The notes: generated from the sequence alone by a model not told the origin. DNA of 64,000 nucleotides from Mycobacterium sp. Root135 (GCF_001426545.1 NZ_LMEZ01000001.1:310967-374966); one strand, 5' to 3'. Numbered from the stretch's first letter, positions 16,112-25,636 are shown. Program-made: numbers and translations.

Positions 16112-16951
16112 ACCCGCGGATTCCGTTGCGCCCCTGGGTGTCCACGCCCAGTTCTGCCGCTCGTACAGCGGCCGCAGGCCACTGCGCACGAGATTGGTCA
16201 ACGACGGGTTGACCTCGTCGTCGCCGGGCTTCCCCGTCTCGGCGCACACCCAGCGACAACCCGCGTTTGCGGCCTCCTTGGCGCGGGCGGCGATCAGCGC
16301 CGACTGCGCACCGCGGTTGCGATGGGTGTCCAACGTTGCCGTGGCGTTCAGAGACCCCATGGATCCGTGGACGAATAGGTTTGCCGCGGCGACCATTTCG
16401 TCGCCGTCCCAGGCTGCGAAGGGGCGAAATCCCGGGTGGGCGAGGGCTTCGGCCAGCATGTCCGACAAACCGTCCGTCGGCATGCCGAACCCGCGGAGTG
16501 CGGTCGACGCCCACAGCGGATAGTCGCCTGCGTCGACGGGCCCAATGGACAAGTCGGTGGCGTGACTCATCTGGACGTCGTCGACCGCGCCGACGAGCTT
16601 GATCCACGGCGACGTCGGGGTGAGTCCGTGACGCCCACAAATCTCGGGCCAGTCCTCCGGTAGGCGAGCCGGCGCGATCTGGATGACGGCGCCCGGCGTC
16701 TTCTCGGCGAGGTAGAAGGCGACGATTTCGTCGACGAGTTCTACGGTGACCGGTTCGGTGACCCCGAAACCCAGCGCCTTGCTCCAGTACCCGGTGACGT
16801 CATGGCGCAGCGACAGACACACGCCGCCACCGATCCGCGCGGTCTCGATGCCGAGCGCGCGCGTGATCGCGGGGGAGGCCGCCGACTCGTACTGGAACAT
16901 GAACTCGGCCTCGGCCGCCTCGGCCAACGAGCCGATCTCGTCTTCACGCAT
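16106..16951 (-). CDS. GNAT-family N-acetyltransferase
   Basis: 281 residues in two GNAT-like halves. The first (to about 130) is degenerate; the second has the acetyl-CoA-binding stretch SLNATATLDTHRNRGAQSALIAARAKEAANAGC and GLRPLYERQNWAWTP. Bacterial proteins of this length with a tandem fold acetylate small molecules; substrate unknown. ATG start MREDEIGSLAEAAEAEFMF. Stands alone, with about 110 bases to the sigma-factor gene. Confidence 0.8.
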   Translation of the reverse strand: MREDEIGSLAEAAEAEFMFQYESAASPAITRALGIETARIGGGVCLSLRHDVTGYWSKALGFGVTEPVTVELVDEIVAFYLAEKTPGAVIQIAPARLPEDWPEICGRHGLTPTSPWIKLVGAVDDVQMSHATDLSIGPVDAGDYPLWASTALRGFGMPTDGLSDMLAEALAHPGFRPFAAWDGDEMVAAANLFVHGSMGSLNATATLDTHRNRGAQSALIAARAKEAANAGCRWVCAETGKPGDDEVNPSLTNLVRSGLRPLYERQNWAWTPRGATESAGS

Positions 16952-17060
16952 GTGAACCTCACTGTGGGTCGGGCCCGCTCCGTCAGCGGACCTCTACCTG
17001 CACGATGCGCAGCGGGCGCGAAAGGTTCGATCCGAAGCCGAGGTTTCGGTGCGATGTGCG

Positions 17061-18014
17061 TCACACCGCCGGTCGGAGTTCGGCTCTCGGACGCGGATGG
17101 AACAGCCGAACCCGGCTGACCCGGCCCTCGTCGGTGAACAACGCCCATGCCACCCCGGGCGGGCAGTGGAACGGGTCGTGCGGCGGGTTGATCAGGTCGG
17201 ATTCCCAGATCGTGACATCACGACCGGCGACCACGTTGGCGATGCGGTGCCGCACGCCGGCGGTCAGGTCGCGGTCCATGGCCCGGACGATGTAGTCGAA
17301 TCCGTGGGTGTCCTTGCCCGTCGGCCACGTGATGCGCACAGCTGAACTCCACCTGGCGTTCAACTCGGACAGGAACGAGCCCCGCTGAGCGGCGTCGATG
17401 ACGTTCTCGGCGTCGTCGCGCGCGGCGAGACGTGTCGCGGCGTCGTCGTGGGACAGATCCGCCGTCCTCATCAGCGCGTCGTGGAGCTTCATCCGAGCCT
17501 GACTCAGCCGGCTGCGGACCGTTCCGATTGGTATCCCGCACAGTTGCGCGATCTGTCCGTACGTCCTGACGTCGGTGAAGTACCGCAGGATCACGACCAG
17601 CCGAAGGTCGGGCGACAGCTCGTCGACGGCGTGCCACACCCAGTCCCGCATCTCGTGTTGTTCCACCAATGCGGCGGGATCCATCAGGTCGACCGATGCG
17701 AGCACGGACTCGTCGTGCGACATGGGCACGGTAACGCTGGACCGCAGGTGCATTCGGCAGGCGTTGCGAACTATCGCGTGTAGCCACGGAGCTGCCGCCT
17801 CGGGGCTTCGCAGGTCGCCGATGCGTTGCAGGGCCACCAGGGTGGCGTCCTGGACGGCATCCTGTGACTCGGGGCCCGAGCCCAGGATGCTCAGCGCCAC
17901 GGCCCGCATGCCCGGCTCGTGTCGAGCCAGCAGCTGGCCGAGTGCGGGCACGTTGCCGCTCTGGGCGGCCACGACGAGCTCTGCGTCGACAGCGAGTCCG
18001 GTGCCGGCCACCAT
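17061..18014 (-). CDS. ECF-type RNA polymerase sigma factor with C-terminal SnoaL-like domain
   Basis: 317 residues. Sigma region 2 (LLARHEPGMRAVALSILGSGPESQDAVQDATLVAL) and region 4 (LSPDLRLVVILRYFTDVRTYGQIAQLCGIPIGTVRSRLSQARMKL) are clear. After about residue 190 an NTF2/SnoaL-like domain follows (RITWPTGKDTHGFDYIVRAMDRDLTAGVRHRI). Such ECF factors are thought to be self-controlled by the C-terminal domain; no anti-sigma gene is adjacent. ATG at 18014 is preceded by GAGGAGG; the frame stays open upstream but lacks a better site. Confidence 0.87.
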   Translation of the reverse strand: MVAGTGLAVDAELVVAAQSGNVPALGQLLARHEPGMRAVALSILGSGPESQDAVQDATLVALQRIGDLRSPEAAAPWLHAIVRNACRMHLRSSVTVPMSHDESVLASVDLMDPAALVEQHEMRDWVWHAVDELSPDLRLVVILRYFTDVRTYGQIAQLCGIPIGTVRSRLSQARMKLHDALMRTADLSHDDAATRLAARDDAENVIDAAQRGSFLSELNARWSSAVRITWPTGKDTHGFDYIVRAMDRDLTAGVRHRIANVVAGRDVTIWESDLINPPHDPFHCPPGVAWALFTDEGRVSRVRLFHPRPRAELRPAV

Positions 18015-18264
18015 CGACGTCACCTCCTCGGGTCCTGGGCCTGTTGCATCGTTGAACCAAGGTACCGACGACAACTGGCAGTTCCCTTTGGTGCGCAGCG
18101 TCTTCGGTGGTCTGGCCGTGTCAAGCCGAAGTGGCCCCGTGATGGCGAGCGTGGTTGGGAGTCGCCGAGATGATCGCCACGCCAGGGGGGCCGCGAGTTC
18201 TTGGTCAAGTCAACTGTCCGCGTCGGCGAGTGAGTTCCCTCCGAGGCCGATGGGTTGTCGCCGG

Positions 18265-18714
18265 TCAGTCTGATGGTGGGGCGATGAGCTCCAACGTCGC
18301 ACCGTCGGAATCGTGCAAGTAGGCAAATCGGGTTCCTTGGCGCGGCCCGTCGGACATGGTCTGCACGCTGCCCGCAACAGACCAGCCATGCCGCTCACAT
18401 TCGCCGACAACGGCGTGGATGTCGCTCACCTCCACCGCAAGATGCCATGAGCCCACGTCGCAGGGGCGCGACCGTACCGTCTCGCGGTCGACCGGACCCT
18501 CATACTGCAAGAGTTCGAGGTGATGTCCGGCAAGGTTCACAACCGCAGCCCTGATTCGCGCCTGCGGCACCCCGGTCACCTCTGCCGCGAATGCCCCGCC
18601 CAAGGTGAACTGTCGCTCGAGCTGAGCGCCCAGCACCGAGCACCAGAAGCTCACGGAAGCATCGAGATCACGGACCGTGATCCCCGTATGTGCCACTGCA
18701 TGCACCAAAGCCAT
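18265..18714 (-). CDS. VOC-family (glyoxalase/dioxygenase superfamily) protein
   Basis: 149 residues, two beta-alpha-beta-beta-beta modules: VAHTGITVRDLDASVSFWCSVLGAQ and later SWHLAVEVSDIHAVVGECERHGW, ending YLHDSDGATLELIAPP. The metal ligands expected are H in VAHTG, H/E in HHLELLQYEG and the C-terminal Glu in TLELI. Enzyme type (lyase, isomerase, resistance protein) cannot be told from sequence. The 250 bases between this gene and the sigma factor show nothing I can support. Confidence 0.85.
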   Translation of the reverse strand: MALVHAVAHTGITVRDLDASVSFWCSVLGAQLERQFTLGGAFAAEVTGVPQARIRAAVVNLAGHHLELLQYEGPVDRETVRSRPCDVGSWHLAVEVSDIHAVVGECERHGWSVAGSVQTMSDGPRQGTRFAYLHDSDGATLELIAPPSD

Positions 18715-18884
18715 ACTTCGAGCCTAGGCGCCAGCGGCCACACCAACCTGCCACAGCCAGTGGTCGGCACTGGTTGAGCGCCTAAACATGGCCTTCCGTG
18801 CGATGGGCGTTGCCGTTTTGCGATGACAGGGTGAGTGGGCCTCGATCTGCGGGGCGCAGGCCGAGATCGAACGGACAGAATCCG

Positions 18885-19409
18885 ATGGGCTCTCCCTATG
18901 ACGCGTTGCCGAAGCTGCCGACCTTCACGTTGACGTCGCAGAGCTTCGTCGACGGCGGCCAACTGCCCACCGCACAGGTGGGCGGCATTCTGGGCGCCGG
19001 GGGAGGTGACGTGTCACCACAGTTGAGTTGGTCGGGCTTTCCCGAGGACACACGCAGCTTCACGGTCAGCGTGTTCGACCCCGACGCGCCGACCGCCTCG
19101 GGGTTCTGGCATTGGGCGGTGGCCCAGCTGCCGGTCACCGTGACCGAGCTGGCCGCCGGCGCGGGCGACGGCGACCGGATGAGTTTGCCCGCCGGGGCGG
19201 TCACGTTGGCCAACGACGCGAGCCGTCGGCGCTACGTCGGCGCGGCGCCACCCAAGAACCACGGTCCTCACCGCTACTACGTGGCCGTGCACGCCGTCGG
19301 CGTCGAGAAGTTGGACGTCACCGCGGATTCCACGCCGGCCTACCTTGGTTTCCAACTGTTCACCGCGGCCATCGCCCGCGCCGTGATCCAGGGTGTCTAC
19401 GAACGGTGA
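18885..19409 (+). CDS. YbhB/YbcL-family (Raf kinase inhibitor-like) protein
   Basis: 174 residues. [52 protein letters not shown] and [19 protein letters not shown] are the conserved ligand-site segments of bacterial PEBP proteins (DPDAP and GxHRY motifs). They bind phosphate-like or anionic ligands; the role in bacteria is unclear. No signal peptide from the ATG at 18885, so cytosolic. Confidence 0.88.
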   Translation: MGSPYDALPKLPTFTLTSQSFVDGGQLPTAQVGGILGAGGGDVSPQLSWSGFPEDTRSFTVSVFDPDAPTASGFWHWAVAQLPVTVTELAAGAGDGDRMSLPAGAVTLANDASRRRYVGAAPPKNHGPHRYYVAVHAVGVEKLDVTADSTPAYLGFQLFTAAIARAVIQGVYER

Positions 19410-19448
19410 CTTCGCCGTCGCGGCTGTGTCGTGCCGCGAAGCCATGCG

Positions 19449-20018
19449 TCAGTCGGTGGCAGTCCAGGGCTCGCGGGCGAAGACTCGTTCGACGATTGGT
19501 CGGAAGAAGTCGAGCGGGCGGTGCTCGAAGTCCACGTCGAAACAGTTCTGGTCGTACTTCTCGCAGAACTCCACGCAGTCGTCGAACCATTGGTGTCCGC
19601 GGTACTTCTCGCGGGCGTCGCGCACGCCACCCATGTGAGGGGCGTAGTAGTACTGCTGAAACTCGGGGTGCACCTTGACGATCCAGGCCATTTGCTCGGA
19701 TACGTAGGGCGCGATCACCGAGGCGGCGAAGGCGCCGTGGGCATGCGGTGCGTAGGTGTCACCGACGTCGTGTATCAGTGCGGCGACGACGTACCCGTCC
19801 GAACGTCCGTCGTCGACGGCTCGGGTGGCCGACTGCAGTGAGTGGTCGAGTCGGCTGATTGGGTAGGCCTGCTGACCGTCGGCGAGAGCCTCCACCAGGC
19901 TGAGGACACGGGGCACCAGCCCGGCGTTGTTCGCCTCCTCCGCGCGGTCGATGAGGGCGTAGTCCTGCGCGGTGCCCTCGGACATCGTGCGGTAGGTGGC
20001 GCGCGTCTGAGTGCTCAC
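19449..20018 (-). CDS. HD-domain protein resembling PhnZ/TmpB-type diiron oxygenases
   Basis: 189 residues. Putative metal ligands in order: H59 (SRLDHSLQ), H83-D84 (ALIHDVGD), H94 (PHAHGAFAAS), H117 (IVKVHPEFQQYY) and D156 (EKYDQNCFD). The H59-H83 and H94-H117 spacings (24 and 23) and the segment HG-x-F-A-A to V-x-VHPEFQ-x-YY match PhnZ-like mixed-valent diiron oxygenases better than phosphohydrolases (inference). It is the last gene of the transporter/oxidase operon, 49 bases after the FAD enzyme. GTG at 20018 follows GAGAGGAACGACCC. An HD phosphohydrolase remains possible. Confidence 0.75.
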   Translation of the reverse strand: MSTQTRATYRTMSEGTAQDYALIDRAEEANNAGLVPRVLSLVEALADGQQAYPISRLDHSLQSATRAVDDGRSDGYVVAALIHDVGDTYAPHAHGAFAASVIAPYVSEQMAWIVKVHPEFQQYYYAPHMGGVRDAREKYRGHQWFDDCVEFCEKYDQNCFDVDFEHRPLDFFRPIVERVFAREPWTATD

Positions 20019-20067
20019 GGGTCGTTCCTCTCGACGAACTTCTCCGTCCACCGTAGTGCCGAAGCAG

Positions 20068-21453
20068 TCAGTGGCCGCGGCCTGAGACGAGGTCGGCGGC
20101 CGTGGCGATCGGCGACGTGGTGGCCCGACCGCGTAGCTCTGCCCGGTCGGCGGCGTAGTAGGCCTTGTACATGGCCTGGACGGCGATGTATCGCAGTGGC
20201 TCCGGCTCCCACTTGCGTACCCGGTGGTTCACCCACGGCAGCTCGGTGAGTGCCGACGGGGTCTTGAGGATGAGGTCACGCAGGGTGCGTCCGGCGAGGT
20301 TGGTCGACGTGACGCCGGTGCCGACGTAACCGCCTGCCCAGCCGAGCCCGGTCGACGGGTCGAGCCCCACCGTCGCCGACCAGTCCCGCGGTACCCCGAG
20401 GACACCCGACCAGACGTGCTCCACCGCCGCCCCTGCCGTCGCCGGGAAGAACCGGACGAGGATGTCACGAAGTAGCCCAACGGTTTTCGGGTCGGTAGCC
20501 CCGTCGACGTCGGTGCCCGAGCCGTATCGATAGGGCGCGCCCCGTCCGCCGATGGCGATGCGGTCGTCCGCCGTGCGCTGGGCGTACATGTAGGCGTGGG
20601 CCTGGTCGCCGAGAGTCTCGTAGCCGCTCCAACCGATGTCGGCCCAGACCTCGGCGGACAGTGGCTCCGTCACGATCAGCGAGGAGTTCATCGGCAGCCA
20701 CGTGCGCCGAAGGCCGTCGATCTGGGCGGTGAATCCCTCGGTGGCCCTGACGACGGTGTCGGCGGTGACGGTGCCGGCCGCCGTGACCGCCTCGTGCGGG
20801 CGAATCTCGGAAACCCGTGTCTGCTCGTAGATCTCGACACCCAACGACTCGACGACGCGGGCCAGTCCCGCGGCGAGCTTCGCCGGGTGCAGTCTCGCGC
20901 AGTGCGGATGCCACATCGCGCCGGTCGTGCCGCGCACGTTGATCCGAGCCGTCGCCTCAGCCGCGCTGAGGAGTTCGACGTCGGTCATCGGCCAGGAGTG
21001 GGCCTCGTCGACGGCGTGCAGCAGGCGGGTCTGCTGGGCGGCGTTCGTGGCAACCGTGAACTCGCCACCCTTGACGACGTCGCACTCGATGTTCTCGTCA
21101 CGGGTGACGCGGATGACCTCGTCGACCGTGTCGTTCATCGCGGTCTGTTGCCGTCCCACGGCCTCGCGGCCGTGTGACTTCAGGTAGGACCCGCGCCCAC
21201 CGGTGATTTCGTTGGTCAGCCAGCCACCGTTGCGGCCCGACGCCCCGAATCCCGCGAAGCGCTGCTCCAACACCACGATTCGCAGCTGGGGCGCCGCCTT
21301 CTTGAGGTAGTAGGCGGTCCACAGCCCGGTGTACCCGGCACCGACGATGCAGACGTCGGCCTGGGTGGAACCCGGAAGTGACGGTCGCGCCGGCTCCTGC
21401 CCGATGCTGTCCCACCAGAAGGACACCTTGCCGTTGGTCAGTGCGGTGCTCAT
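20068..21453 (-). CDS. FAD-dependent amine oxidase of the DAO family (PuuB-like)
   Basis: 461 residues. FAD dinucleotide motif CIVGAGYTGLWTAYYL (37-43) and SGRNGGWLTNE (72-78), the signature of the gamma-glutamylputrescine oxidase/PuuB and related amino-compound oxidases; C-terminal WAGGYVGTGVTSTNLAGRTLRDL binds FAD. Predicted to oxidise a primary or secondary amine to aldehyde with release of ammonia or amine and H2O2. Its ATG overlaps the stop of the PotC-like permease by four bases, so it is coupled to the transporter. Confidence 0.88.
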   Translation of the reverse strand: MSTALTNGKVSFWWDSIGQEPARPSLPGSTQADVCIVGAGYTGLWTAYYLKKAAPQLRIVVLEQRFAGFGASGRNGGWLTNEITGGRGSYLKSHGREAVGRQQTAMNDTVDEVIRVTRDENIECDVVKGGEFTVATNAAQQTRLLHAVDEAHSWPMTDVELLSAAEATARINVRGTTGAMWHPHCARLHPAKLAAGLARVVESLGVEIYEQTRVSEIRPHEAVTAAGTVTADTVVRATEGFTAQIDGLRRTWLPMNSSLIVTEPLSAEVWADIGWSGYETLGDQAHAYMYAQRTADDRIAIGGRGAPYRYGSGTDVDGATDPKTVGLLRDILVRFFPATAGAAVEHVWSGVLGVPRDWSATVGLDPSTGLGWAGGYVGTGVTSTNLAGRTLRDLILKTPSALTELPWVNHRVRKWEPEPLRYIAVQAMYKAYYAADRAELRGRATTSPIATAADLVSGRGH

Positions 21454-22340
21454 CGACCCACCATCGCACTCGTCAGGCCTGCGGCGCCACCGCCCTCACC
21501 CGTCGGGTCGCGCCGGAGGATCAGGGCGGCGACGGCGAGGACGATCAGGGTGAGTGCGAGCATCAGCGTCGACATCGCGGCGATGTCCGGCCGCAGTGAC
21601 GCCTTCAGGGACGCGAAGATGTACACCGGCCACGGTGTCGAGCCTGCGACCGACACGAAGGACGACACCACTGTGTTGTCGAGGCTCAGCGTGAACGCAA
21701 GCAGCGCACCAGAGATGACGGCGGGACGGATCAGCGGAAGCGTGATGTCGGTGAACCGCCGAAACGGTGGGGCGTACAGGTCGGCGGCGGCTTCCTCGAG
21801 GAACTCGTTCATTCCGGTCATCCGGGCCCGCACGATGAAGGTGACGACCGCGCTGGCGAACAGCGAGTTGGCGATGATGAGGCGCACCTGACCGATGTTG
21901 AAACCGGAGAAGCCCCAGTCGACGCCGAGTGTGACGAACCATGGCAGCAGCGATATCGCGCTGACGATCTCAGGCGTGACCATCACCAGACCCAGGAGGA
22001 CGAGTAGTCCCGGTGCCCACCAGCCGGGGCGCCGGGTCAACGCGATGCCTGCGAAGGTGCCAAGCAGGGTGGCGACCACGGCGGTGCCCGCAGCGGTGAT
22101 CAAGGAGACGGTGATCGAGTTGACGATTGCCGGGTTGTTCATTGCGGCGACGTAGGCGTCGACGCCGAACCCCTCGAACATCTGCAGGGTGCGCCCGGTG
22201 TTGAACGAGAACACCACGATGACGACGATCGGGAAGAACAGGAAGAGCAGTCCGAGCATGCCCCACACGTTCAGCAGGGCGTCGCCAGGCCTGATCCTTC
22301 GCCGGCGAACCGGTTTCGATACGGACGCGGTGTCGGTCAC
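21450..22340 (-). CDS. ABC transporter permease, PotC-like (spermidine/putrescine type)
   Basis: 296 residues, about six transmembrane segments beginning LNVWGMLGLLFLFFPIVVIVVFSFN. The ABC-ATPase contact loop is EEAAADLYAPPFRRFTDITLPLI (EAA motif). Homologous to the second permease of Pot systems. The true start is the GTG at 22340, in a GTGA overlap with the PotB-like gene; upstream extension of the frame is antisense-like sequence. Confidence 0.9.
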   Translation of the reverse strand: MTDTASVSKPVRRRRIRPGDALLNVWGMLGLLFLFFPIVVIVVFSFNTGRTLQMFEGFGVDAYVAAMNNPAIVNSITVSLITAAGTAVVATLLGTFAGIALTRRPGWWAPGLLVLLGLVMVTPEIVSAISLLPWFVTLGVDWGFSGFNIGQVRLIIANSLFASAVVTFIVRARMTGMNEFLEEAAADLYAPPFRRFTDITLPLIRPAVISGALLAFTLSLDNTVVSSFVSVAGSTPWPVYIFASLKASLRPDIAAMSTLMLALTLIVLAVAALILRRDPTGEGGGAAGLTSAMVGR

Positions 22341-23296
22341 GCATTCTCCTTGAGCGGCAGTTTCAGAGAGGTCACGGCATTGGCGATGGCACCGACAACC
22401 TTGAGGGCGGCACCGACCACGGCGCTTGTGCCAAAGATCGCCACCATGAGCAAGACCGCCATCGCCGAACCGAGTGCCCAGTTCTGGGCACTCTGGAACT
22501 GGGCGGCCACCATCTGGCCGACCATGCTGCCGCTGGCCCCGCCGAGAACCGTCGGGGTGATGTAGTCGCCCATCAGCGGAACGAAGACCAGGAGCATTCC
22601 GGCGGTCACGCCCGGCATGGACAGTGGAATGGTGACGTGCCAGAACGTGCTCCACACCGTGCCGCCGAGGTCACGACTGGCCTCCAGCAGTTTCGGGTCG
22701 AGGCGTTCCAGCGCGACGTACAGCGGAAGGATCATCAGCGGCAGGTAGTTGTAGACCACGCCGAGCTGAACCGCGGACGAGGTGTAGAGGACGTGCAGCG
22801 GGCCGTCGGTCAGATGGGCCCATTGCAGTACCTTCGACACGAAACCCTCTGGGCTGAGCGAGATTTGCCATCCGATGGTGCGCACCAGGAAGTTGGTCCA
22901 GTAGGGGATGAGGATCAGGGCCAGCACGATGCCGCGCCACTTCGGTGCCAGTTTGACGGCCATCCAATAGGCCATCGGAAACGCGATGATCAGGCAGATG
23001 ACGGTCCCCGTGACGGCGATCTTCAACGTCCGGACGAAGATCGCGAAGAAGGCCGGCGAGGCGGCCTGGCCGTAGCGGTCGAACGAGAGGACGTCGTTGG
23101 CGTGGGTGACGTAGATGCCTGGTTTGTAGCCGAAGCTGTACCAGACCACCAAGCCGAACGGCAGGATGAAGAACAGCAGCATCCACACGCTGATCGGCAG
23201 CGCCCCAAGACCTTTGGGGGAACGCAACCGCCGGCGCGCAGGCGGTACGTCGACCGTCCCGGGTGTCGGCGCCGCCCGGTCTTCCAAGGTGGTCAC
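22337..23296 (-). CDS. ABC transporter permease, PotB-like
   Basis: 319 residues. A cytoplasmic Pro/Arg-rich head of ~30 residues, then six membrane segments starting ISVWMLLFFILPFGLVVWYSFG. EAA loop LEASRDLGGTVWSTFWHVTIPLSMPG. GTG at 23296 overlaps the stop of the substrate-binding protein by four bases. Forms the heterodimeric channel with the PotC-like subunit. Confidence 0.9.
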   Translation of the reverse strand: MTTLEDRAAPTPGTVDVPPARRRLRSPKGLGALPISVWMLLFFILPFGLVVWYSFGYKPGIYVTHANDVLSFDRYGQAASPAFFAIFVRTLKIAVTGTVICLIIAFPMAYWMAVKLAPKWRGIVLALILIPYWTNFLVRTIGWQISLSPEGFVSKVLQWAHLTDGPLHVLYTSSAVQLGVVYNYLPLMILPLYVALERLDPKLLEASRDLGGTVWSTFWHVTIPLSMPGVTAGMLLVFVPLMGDYITPTVLGGASGSMVGQMVAAQFQSAQNWALGSAMAVLLMVAIFGTSAVVGAALKVVGAIANAVTSLKLPLKENA

Positions 23297-24441
23297 TTGC
23301 CCGCCGCGGCCTTGAGCTCGTCGTAGATGCCGATGATGGTGCCGTCCGCCGACGTCAACTGGCTGTAGACCAGCTTGGACATGATGGCGTCGCTGATGAA
23401 CACCATGTCGGGTCGCTTGATGTTTGCCTTCATGGCCGCTTCCTGGATGCCTTCGACACCAGTGTTGTAGCCGATGTAGGTGAGTTCCTTGAGGGACACG
23501 GTCGGGTCGAGAACGTAGTTGATGAACTCGTAGGCGGCGTCCTCGTGCGGCGCGCCCTTGACGATTGCCCAGTTGTCCTGCCACAGGTTTGCACCCTCCG
23601 AGGGCCAGACCCACTTGTAGCGATCCGGTTCCGGGTTGGCGAGCATCCCGAGGCGGCCGTCGCCGTTCCAGCAATGAATCAACGCGCGGGCCGACGAGGA
23701 GATCGAGGCGTTCGTCGACGATTCGAAGGCCTGCACGTGCGGTGCGATCTTGTCGAGGATGAAGGAGCGATACGCCGCAATGTGGGCGGGATCGGTGGTG
23801 TTCTCGTCGATTCCGTTGGCCCAGAAGTAGGTGTACGCCACCTCGCTCTGGTCTTCGAGAAGCGACATGCTGCCCGAGGCTTCCTTTTGGGCGGCGTCGA
23901 GGAAGTCCGCCCACGACTTCAGGTCGCGCTTGATGACGGTGGTGTCGTAGACGTAGCCCGTCGAGCCCCAGTCCTTGCACACGCTGTACTTGTTGCCGGG
24001 GTCGAACTCGGTGTCGACGACCTTTGCGTTGAGGTTCTTCATGTTCGGCAGCTTGGAGTGGTCGAGCTCGGTGAGCAGCCCGCCGGTCACCATCTGTTGA
24101 ACGTTCGAGTGGGTGGGCACGCAGATGTCGAAGCCCGTGGTGCCCTTCGCCGCACTGAGTTTGGCGATCATCTCGGGATTCGATCCGTAGGAGTCGACGG
24201 TGATCTTGGGGCCCTTGGCCGCGGTGAAGTCGGTCAGTACGGCGGGGTCGTCGTACTCGCCCCAGGTGTAGATGTTGAGACCGTCGGACGACGCGCCGCC
24301 ACCGCCCCCGGACGAATTGGAGCACGCGGCGAGGAAGGCGCCCACGCCGAGCGCCGCGGTTCCGCCGAGGAAGCCTCGACGGGACAGTGAGCTCTTCAGT
24401 GCCTCGGGAACGAGAGCGCGGATGTGGGGTTGCTGTGTCAT
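23293..24441 (-). CDS. Pot-type extracellular substrate-binding lipoprotein
   Basis: 382 residues. The signal is of the Tat-lipoprotein kind: SRRGFLGG (R21-R22) and lipobox FLAAC with C40. The mature part starts with a Gly/Ser linker, then LNIYTWGEYDDPAVLTDF, typical of PotD/PotF. Acidic and aromatic contacts such as DQSEVAYTYFWANG and NEPDRYKWVWPSEG are compatible with a cationic amine ligand. Tat export implies folding before secretion. There is a 46-base gap to the ATPase gene upstream. Confidence 0.9.
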   Translation of the reverse strand: MTQQPHIRALVPEALKSSLSRRGFLGGTAALGVGAFLAACSNSSGGGGGASSDGLNIYTWGEYDDPAVLTDFTAAKGPKITVDSYGSNPEMIAKLSAAKGTTGFDICVPTHSNVQQMVTGGLLTELDHSKLPNMKNLNAKVVDTEFDPGNKYSVCKDWGSTGYVYDTTVIKRDLKSWADFLDAAQKEASGSMSLLEDQSEVAYTYFWANGIDENTTDPAHIAAYRSFILDKIAPHVQAFESSTNASISSSARALIHCWNGDGRLGMLANPEPDRYKWVWPSEGANLWQDNWAIVKGAPHEDAAYEFINYVLDPTVSLKELTYIGYNTGVEGIQEAAMKANIKRPDMVFISDAIMSKLVYSQLTSADGTIIGIYDELKAAAGK

Positions 24442-24487
24442 GACGGGACCTCCAGGTCGAGTTGGTGAGACGATGGCGGAGAGCGGA

Positions 24488-25636
24488 TTACGAGGTGAAG
24501 ATCCGGACGGCGTCTGCCGACCATGAGCACAGCACGGGCGATCCGAGTTCGGTGGGTGGGTTGGCGGCGCGGGGGAGACGGGCGAGGATCTGGTCGTCAC
24601 TCGGCGTGTGGATGACCAGCTGCAGGCTGTGGCCGAGTTCGGAGACCCCGAGCAGTGTGCCCGTGACGGAGTTGACCGATTCGTCGGACGCCGCATCCGA
24701 CACCGCCGCGCTGGACACCACCACCGACTCCGGCCTGATCGCGGCGCTGACCTCGGCGCCGCTGGCGGCGGGCACGCTGCCCTTGGTCGGGCGCGAGGAT
24801 TGCAGCGACATGCCCTTGGTGCGCACGCGCACACCGTCGGCGTCGAAGGACGCGATCGTCCCCGCGAAGGAGTTCTGCCTGCCGATGAAGCCCGCCACGA
24901 ACGACGACTCGGGCGAGTCGTAAACGTCTGAGGCAGTGCCAATCTGCTCGATTCGGCCGTCCTTCATCACGGCGACCCGATCGCTCATGGACAGCGCCTC
25001 CTCCTGGTCGTGGGTGACGAAGACGAACGTCGTGCCGAGTTCGTGCTGCAGCAGTTTGAGTTCGACCTGCATCTCCTCCCGCAACTTCCGGTCGAGGGCG
25101 CTCATCGGTTCGTCGAGCAGCAGCACGGCGGGGCGGTTCACGAGGGCCCTCGCCAATGCGACGCGTTGCTGTTGGCCGCCGGAGAGCTGCGCAGGCTTTC
25201 GAGATGCGTAGGCGGTCATCCGCACCATCTCCAGCGCCCGACTCACCCGGCTTGCCATGTCCGCCTTGGCTACTCCCGACCGGCGCAGACCGTAGGCGAC
25301 GTTGTCGGCGACCTTCATGTGGGGGAACAGGGCGTATGCCTGGAAGACGGTGTTTACCGGGCGCTTGTGTGGTGGCAGGTTCTCGACGTTCTGACCCGAG
25401 ATCTGGATGGAGCCGTCGTCGGGGAACTCGAATCCACCGATCATCCGCAGCGTCGTGGTCTTGCCGCATCCGCTGGGCCCGAGCAGGCTGAGGAACTCAC
25501 CGGGCTGCACGTCGAGGCTGAGGTTGTCCACCGCGACGGCCGATCCGTACGTCTTGGTGAGGGAGCGCAGTTCGACCGATCCGGCCGTCGAACTGGGCGC
25601 GGTGGTGGCCGGGGCGGTCATGTCGACGGTGCTCAT
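24488..25636 (-). CDS. ABC transporter ATP-binding protein, PotA-like
   Basis: 382 residues. Walker A GPSGCGKTT (53-61), signature LSGGQQQR, Walker B AVLLLDEPMSALD and switch His in VTHDQEEAL; C-terminal TOBE-like regulatory domain with an inserted Ser/Ala-rich segment (AAIRPESVVVSSAAVSDA). Energises the PotBC-like channel. ATG at 25636 overlaps the amidohydrolase stop (ATGA). Confidence 0.92.
   Translation of the reverse strand: MSTVDMTAPATTAPSSTAGSVELRSLTKTYGSAVAVDNLSLDVQPGEFLSLLGPSGCGKTTTLRMIGGFEFPDDGSIQISGQNVENLPPHKRPVNTVFQAYALFPHMKVADNVAYGLRRSGVAKADMASRVSRALEMVRMTAYASRKPAQLSGGQQQRVALARALVNRPAVLLLDEPMSALDRKLREEMQVELKLLQHELGTTFVFVTHDQEEALSMSDRVAVMKDGRIEQIGTASDVYDSPESSFVAGFIGRQNSFAGTIASFDADGVRVRTKGMSLQSSRPTKGSVPAASGAEVSAAIRPESVVVSSAAVSDAASDESVNSVTGTLLGVSELGHSLQLVIHTPSDDQILARLPRAANPPTELGSPVLCSWSADAVRIFTS

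Noticed and set aside
22337..24325. Long frame containing an N-terminal extension of the PotB-like permease
   Set aside because: The first ~340 residues are out-of-frame sequence of the binding-protein gene; the real start is the GTG at 23296.
23263..24390. 375-residue plus-strand frame opposite the Pot binding protein
   Set aside because: Shadow of a gene with clear Tat-lipobox signal and fold.
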